NCBI GenBank assembly: GCA_009103225.1 | Contig: RHPI01003156.1 | Span: forward strand, 536,537-600,536 | DNA: 64,000 nucleotides | Source of the DNA: Chlorokybus atmophyticus | Taxonomy: Eukaryota; Streptophyta; Chlorokybophyceae; Chlorokybales; Chlorokybaceae | Direction of reading: 5' to 3' | Part shown: positions 58,086 to 64,000 of the stretch, one piece after another | How positions within the stretch are numbered: position 1 is the first letter of the stretch | Layout: every line of letters starts with the position of its first letter | The notes under the pieces: model-generated | What the model was told of the DNA's origin: nothing | What the model saw: the letters and a program-made list of their open reading frames with translations, nothing else | Databases searched by the model: none | Made by a program: the position numbers and the translations under genes

Positions 58086-59827
58086 GTATGAGGAGGCTTG
58101 GAGGATCGCTGCCGAGCATGGTATCGCCCCGTACGCTGCCGCGCTCGTGCTCGTTGCTATTGGTCCCATTCGTCCCCTGCCAGGTTGGACTGTGTGCCTG
58201 GCACCCATGCATGAAACCACCCCCTTGCATACTGCACTGGACTGCAGCGCTCACCGCGGTATGTTACAGTATGTACCCCAACGTAGGGCATGTTATTGTG
58301 TGCTACACAGATTCCACGAGTATACCTGAGTATAATCAAAGCACTGCTTTGTGTCTGTGCACGCACGTGCGTGCGTGTTCGTGCGAGTGCATAGTCTTTC
58401 TGTGCAAGTTACGGGTCTTCATGAGCACACTGCACAACAGCACACGAAGCTCCTTGCACGCGCAGCAGCAGTCTATAGCAGTCTATGGACATGGACACAA
58501 TGCGCACGTATCATAATCCGCACCCTCGTGTACTTTAACAGCACTTGCTGTCCTACAATCAGGGGCTATGCTCTCTACTTGATAGGCACACAGGTACAGC
58601 GCGAAGCAGCAACGCGCGCTACTACTACTGTGCCGTACCTCAAACCATCTGTGCCTGCGTGTGCACACACACGCACGCACGCACACGCACACGCACACAC
58701 TCTGCCTCCAACAGCATCTCCACATTGTGTTTGCAGCCGCTGACCATCGGCGCGGGCGCCCTCTTCGGCGCCAAGGCCGGCGTCCCTGCCGTCTCACTCG
58801 CGCAGGCCATCGCCGCTGCCGTCGCTTTCACCATCGCGCGACGGCTGGCAAGCTCCAACGTCGGCAGCAGCGCAGCACGAGTACGAGCGGATATGTACAC
58901 ACACACACACACACACACACAGGCATGCTTGATACTTGTTATTACTCTGCTGGTGTGCAGTGGATAAGCCCGCGGGCTCTGAGTGCGGTGCAAGCGCTAG
59001 GCAGTAGTACCAGCGGCTCGAGCTTCTGGCGCGTGTTCTCAGCAGGCAAGGAGGAGTGTTGCCGCTGTTTTCTGTTGTTGTTGTCGGCGTCAACGCCATC
59101 ATCACCATCATCACCATCAACAGCTACTGTCGTGTTGTTGGTTTGCGTGCGCGTGTATGTACACGCACACATGCGTGCCTGCATATGTGCGCGTGTGAAC
59201 GTGTGTGCGTGTGTCTGTGCGCAGTTGTGGTGCTGAGGCAGAGTCCCGTGGTGCCTTTCGGTGCGGGGAACTACGCCATTGGCGGGTTGACGTCGATGCC
59301 GCTGCTGCCGTTCTTCCTCGGCACGCTCGTCGGCGTCGTCCCCACCAACACCATGCTCGCGCTCGCGGGCCAAACCGCCGCCTCCATGGGCAAAACCGGC
59401 GGTGAGTTCTGACAACGCAAACACAAGCAAGACAAGAGTCTGCATGCCTTCTACTGAGCGGTTGGTTTTCATCAGCTGTGACGAGCGTGGTAACTCACAG
59501 TTCGTAGCCCACGCATACAAAGAGCGGGTGCGCGTGTGTGTGCACGCGCACGCATTCATGCCTGCGATTCAACCTGCGCACTTTGGCACGCATATGCACG
59601 TGGCGGTTGTGCGCACGTGTGGGGTCTGTGCATACGGGCGTACAATGCAACACACACAACTCGACACCCGTTCTCCAGGTGTGGACCTGCCTCCCAGCCA
59701 GAAGTACGTCATGATGGCCGTGGGCGTCGCAGCGACCGCAATCACACTCTGGTCAGTTGTTCGAGCCCTCAGAAGCGCCGAACCACATGACAGCAATGCA
59801 TCCAACCCCAAGAAGAAGCTGCAGTAA
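58086..59827 (+). CDS. VTT-domain membrane protein (TVP38/TMEM64/DedA family), 5' end unresolved
   Basis: Recognised exons: 58086-58183 (YEEAWRIAAEHG, then hydrophobic), 58737-58880 (TIGAGALFGAKAGVPAVSLA), 58961-59045, 59225-59401 (VVPFGAGNYAIGGLTSMPLL then LGTLVGVVPTNTMLALAGQ), and 59679-59827, ending in KKKLQ-stop. The G-A-L-F-G and F-G-x-x-N-Y-x-x-G-L motifs are the hallmarks of the VTT/SNARE-associated domain, whose members act in lipid scrambling and Golgi or endosome membranes. The last exon has one more helix and a Lys-rich tail. The intron after 59045 has a GC donor and keeps phase. The join between exons 58183 and 58737 is off phase, so a small exon is missing from my model, as is the start codon. 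Confidence 0.78.
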
Positions 59828-61209
59828 GTAAGTATGCTGGCTTCATAAGGTCACCGTAATATCAGACGGCGATGATGCCGCCTGCCTCTCTGTTACGTTT
59901 GAGAAGAAAACAGTTCGTGTGATGAGAGAGACGAACGTGTGGTTGGTTGCGACACTGTGCGCCGCTGCGGGTTGACAATCAGAGTAGATGAAAAATTTGT
60001 TTGGTGTAGTGCACGGAGGGGATATGCTGCTATGCGTATAGTTTGTGACCATATCTGGTCAGTGTTGGTATTGTTAGTGGGTTGGAAGCCTGCAGTTGGT
60101 CGGTTGTGGAAAATCTCCAGGCAAGGCCCTTGAGTACAGCGTTCTGGAGATTTCAGCAGCAGCAGATGCAGTGTGTTGGGTGAACCGAGTCGGTGGACTG
60201 TTGTCGAGAGACGTGTTGCATGTGCTGGAGACACCTTACTGATGTGGCGGTGGCGGCGTTGTGAAGTTGTTACGATCTGATTTGTTGGTGTTGAGTGACT
60301 GGTCTGAGCCACACAACGCTCAGCTCATCCTTGCAAAGTGGGCATGCGGTGCGCAAAGCGGCTGTTGGCACATGTGCGTGCGTGTGAGCCTCATGCATGC
60401 AGTCAATGTCACTTGCTTTGCCATAGTCTTGGCCTATGCATGCACCGCAAGTACACTATATGGCCAGCACAAATATTGCATGTGCGCATTTGAGCACTGC
60501 CTCACACATACACGCACGCACCCACCCACCCACCCACCCACACTACCGGACACGCGCGCGAGGCAGCAACAATGGTGATGTCTTGTATTGATGTGTTGGT
60601 GTTTGTGTGTTAGTCCATGTGATGCGAGTCTTCAGTCCTCATGCATGCATTGCAAGCCTCACATGCTTGGCCATCTGCATGGTGTTCACAACAACCAAAG
60701 CCCGCATGCGTTTGCAAGGAGTGAGGGCACCCCATTGCTGGAAAAAAAACCGATGGCTTCACTCCAAACCAACACACCACTGAAGTGACATACACGCATG
60801 ATAACAACCAGCTAAGCTCACAGACAGTCTGCTGTAAGTCCACCGCCGCCGCACCAGCAGCTGGATAGCCGGAGGTTTGAGGCAAGGGTGTTGGGAGAGC
60901 AGACGTGGTGGAGGCGGCGACGGCGGCGGGAGAAGGAGGAGGAGGAGGAGGAGGAGGAGGAGGAGGAGGAGGAGGACGGCCAGTGGGGGTGGGGGAGAGA
61001 GTGGAGTGGAGTGGAGTGGAGGGAGAATAGCGAGAGAGGGATATAGAGAGGGACATTTGTGTGAGTGTAGAGCAGCAGAGGCACAGGGGAAACGTCTTGC
61101 GTGAAGAGAGAACGCCAGGCTACACACACCAAGCGCAGCGGAGAGTGCAACAGCTTTAGCCAGAACTGGAAGTCAGTCGTTGGCAGCGGGAGCCGCACTT
61201 GTTGGGGGC
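59828..61209. other. intergenic, with simple repeats
   Basis: About 1.4 kb between the VTT gene and LSM7. It includes CCCACCCACCCACCC near 60530 and a (GGA)n tract at 60933-60976. No gene is supported. Confidence 0.5.
60933..60976 (+). repeat. (GGA)n microsatellite
   Basis: About 14 uninterrupted GGA units, about 235 bp upstream of the LSM7 start codon. Purine-rich on this strand, so it could affect the promoter or 5' UTR. Confidence 0.9.
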
Positions 61210-62900
61210 ATGGTGAGGCCATGGTGTATTGCATGTATTGCGTCCGTCGTTCGTTTGTTATTCAGTGGTGATTGTTGTGCTGTATTGCTCCCAGAATTTT
61301 AAAGATAGCCCCACCCAAGAGAGAACACGCAAACATTTCACACACAGTGTGTGAAGCGCATGGCTACCCTTGCACGCAGGTGCAAGGCGGAGTGCTAACG
61401 GTCACTAGTGTTTCAGCAAGCGTGTTGGAAGCAGCTTTGGTTTTTTGTCTGTCATTGCACAGAAGTCTGGCTTTGTCCAGCTTGTTTTGCCATCCGCAGT
61501 GTTTGGTTGCGCTGTGCATTCAAAGCACTGCAGCAGCTTAGTCAAAAATCTACCTTGTCGTTTGCCTGTTACTCTTGGTAGAGAAATATTTGACTTGCCG
61601 TAATTTGCATCAAGTTGCATTGTTGTTACATGAGTTACCTTTGTCCTCCAGTTGTCGTCAGTTTCCTTGTGTCCTTGTGTACACATATTGCCTAGTGACA
61701 CATTCATTATGAAGCTTGAGAGTACAAGCTTGAAAGTGTTTTGAATTGACTCTTGGTGGGAGCAGGCCGGCAACAGGAAAGAGACTGTGTTGGACCTGGC
61801 CAAATATGTGGACAAGGGCGTGCTTGTCAAGCTCAGCGGGGGCAGAGAAGGTAAACCTCGTTTCTATGCTAGTCGAGTTGTTGATGCGAACTGCACTTGT
61901 TCAATTCGTTTAAGCAAATATGCATGCATGATGATATCATACGCATAGTGTTGATACAGCCCTAGCCTGCCTGCTTGCCACTTCTTGATAGCACTTGTTT
62001 CATGAAACAACAAGGAGAAACCTATGAGAGAGATTGTAGGTGTACGTTGCTGTCTTGTCTTGTCTTGGCCCCAGTTTGCCTGTGTGTACAACATGCAGCA
62101 GTTTGGACAAACTGCTACATGTTGTACACACAGAGCAGCCAGCTGCGCTGTAGTCGATTGTGGTTGCAACTTGCCAGCAGAACACATAACTGGTGTTTGT
62201 GACATTGTTCTGCATGCTGCGCGTCCACATTGTCAACACACTGTGGTCGTGCCGCTCGAAGTGATCATTGTGGTGATGCGCGCGCACAGCTGGCAAAGTC
62301 AGCTTTGCGCATCAGCTGTCATGCGCATGTCTTCATTATGATGCTTGAAGGGAAATCTATCAATGGCAGCTTCATGTTTGATGTTGTTACAGTGGGTGGG
62401 ATACTTAAAGGGTATGACCAGCTGCTGAACCTGGTGCTTGACGAAGCAACGGAAAACTTGCGAGGTGTGCGCTTGGGTTGCAACAAAGAGGCTGCGTGCA
62501 CCCCATTTGTTTTGGCATTTGTTGCTTACTAACGCTTGCTTCTGCCATGCATAGACCCGGACGACCCGATGAAGATTACGGATGAGACTCGCGCGTTGGG
62601 TTTGGTGGTTGGTTTACTTTGTTCTTTAGATATCCTTCTTACTGCATGCACAAAACCAAGCGTGTGTATGCGGTTGCCTGCTGAACACGTATGTTCCAGT
62701 TGAGTGACAAGATAGCGTCATGTAGTCATGCAGATAGTCCTGCTGCGTTGATTCACTTTGTGTGTATGTGTGCGTGTATTGTGTTGCTGACTTGTTGTTG
62801 CTTTATGCAGGTTTGCAGAGGGACTGCGGTGCTGTTGGTGGCTCCCGTCACTGGCACAGAGGAGATAGCCAATCCATTTATGGGCCAAGATGGCGCATAG
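61210..62900 (+). CDS. LSM7: U6 snRNA-associated Sm-like protein LSm7
   Basis: Five exons give 100 aa: 61210-61212 (ATG alone), 61766-61850, 62393-62464, 62555-62607 and 62811-62900. Sequence landmarks: MAGNRKETVLDLAKYVDKG, LVKLSGGREVGGILKGYDQL, LNLVLDEATENLRDPDD, then the Sm2 motif LGLVVCRGTAVLLVAP, ending NPFMGQDGA. All match LSm7 in length and order. LSm7 is part of the LSm1-7 ring (mRNA decapping) and the LSm2-8 ring (U6 snRNA). The ATG-only exon is followed by a GTGAGG donor. The next exon starts GCC GGC AAC in phase 0, and no in-frame ATG exists in exon 2 before the Sm fold, which supports this start. Intron 1 is 553 nt. Confidence 0.92.
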
Positions 62901-64000
62901 CAGCAGCTGGTTGGCATCCTATGCTGTTCGCAGATTGTTGAGAGCGACATCCGATATCTGTTTGAGAAAAAGTCCAGTGATGTTGAAGACGGATAGTCTC
63001 GTTACTAGTTCGTGTACCAGCTGGCTGCTACACTGGAACACTACACTGGCGGGGATACCTGTTGCGCAGTTCACGTTGGCATTGCTAGCGTGTTTTTGAT
63101 CTGCTACGTGTGTCTGGTTGCGTGTGTGCGTGTGTACAGAAGATTTAGACTGTTGCATCCATGCAATAGTGCATGATGCACGCTGGTACATGATAAACCA
63201 TGCACGCCAACAACACACATACTGACTTGATTACTTTACATATTTTTTTTACTTCACTAATTTTACAACTACCCCATCTTGTTAGACGTGAAAGCATGCA
63301 TGCGCAGTCATGGTTACCTGCACCATGGCTGTTGTGTGTGTGTGCGCACACGCGCAGATCATAGCGCGAAATGCCGCCCCCAGTTCTGCATGTCATCCAT
63401 CCTGCATTGACGTGTGCTGCTGTTGCATTTGTCGCGTCTCAGAGCCGGAGTACGCAAGATGTGAAGCACGTTGTGCACATGCAAAGTATATGCACAAGTT
63501 GCAGAAAATTGCAACAGCCAATACTTACATGGCAACAAGCAACGTGACATTAAGCTGCAAACTGGTGCACATAAACACGAAATGCTACATCTATTATGTA
63601 CACACGTGGAGACACATGACAACAGGTGAAAAAGCAACGCCAACCAGGGTCGGCAGGGGCTGGCCACCCCATGCTGCCAAACACCAACCATCAACGCCCG
63701 CAACACCCGAACTCACCTGTCACACATGCACCACACGTTAGCAAATGCCAAGTGTGGGTAGTTGCTATTGCGGTTGACCGGTCCGACTGCATTGACGAAT
63801 TGGCTGCTATATCAAAGGTAGCGGGCAACAACTAGCACGACCACGTGAACGAATCAATTGCAACGTCGTGACATTGCAAGCAAGCATGTGCAGTGCATGT
63901 CAATGCTATGATAGCGGGCATGGAACACAGCCTGCATGCTGTGTACTGATCACACTCCTTGCTTGTAACATGCATGCGCCATCGCACGCCACATTGTATG
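62901..64000. other. downstream region, no supported gene
   Basis: About 1.1 kb after the LSM7 TAG to the window end. Short frames only; (TG)n-like and (CA)n-like tracts occur. A protein-like stretch near 63744-63828 was considered but is too short to support. Confidence 0.45.

Noticed and set aside
63744-63828. Possible exon (VVAIAVDRSDCIDELAAISK)
   Set aside because: Too short, with no neighbouring exons in the remaining window.

Overview
This window is nuclear DNA from a eukaryote, most likely a green alga. Its genes are broken by many short introns with strong TGCAG-type acceptors, and several products match plant or green-algal proteins: a PYD4/AGT2-type aminotransferase, plant-type AP-3 sigma, a PCC13-62-like desiccation protein, and a plant-style AT-hook protein. 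The lineage is inferred from gene content. It is a draft assembly, with two N gaps (8771-8939, 30213-30317) and single Ns at 3116 and 19542, all beside poly-C. All gene models below were assembled by eye from splice sites and reading phase.

Left part (1-31.4 kb), gene-rich: alanine-glyoxylate aminotransferase 2 (minus, 12 exons); a Kelch/HMG-box/AT-hook protein (plus, more than 20 exons); a LINE remnant; a damaged or mis-sequenced ferritin-like desiccation gene (plus); a cytochrome b561 (minus); a telobox Myb protein with a possible TRFH-like N-terminus (plus, 13 exons); a VIT/VWA protein (minus); a 425-bp pogo/Tc1-like MITE; and a small VOC/glyoxalase-fold protein (minus).

Middle (31.4-50.7 kb), repeats and mobile DNA: an AT-rich gene-poor stretch; a 4.5-kb nest of inverted repeats resembling a fold-back element; then a roughly 10.5-kb DNA element (39811-50323) with perfect 23-bp terminal inverted repeats and a 4-bp target duplication. 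It sits inside a miniature LTR-type element whose 79-bp terminal repeats lie at 39633 and 50600. The large element encodes a coiled-coil/transposase-like protein, a PIN-like nuclease with a Cys-rich CXC tail, and a zinc-finger/Tudor-like/C5 DNA methyltransferase. A possible fourth gene is read in the opposite direction. Pairing a cut-and-paste-like element with its own DNA methyltransferase is the most interesting system here.

Right part (50.7-64 kb): an AT-rich gene desert, a small membrane protein with an acidic tail, AP-3 complex subunit sigma, a VTT (TVP38/DedA) membrane protein, and LSM7, whose first coding exon is only the ATG. The host genes look like unrelated housekeeping genes (photorespiratory/pyrimidine metabolism, vesicle traffic, RNA processing, telomere or chromatin binding) and not a pathway cluster.
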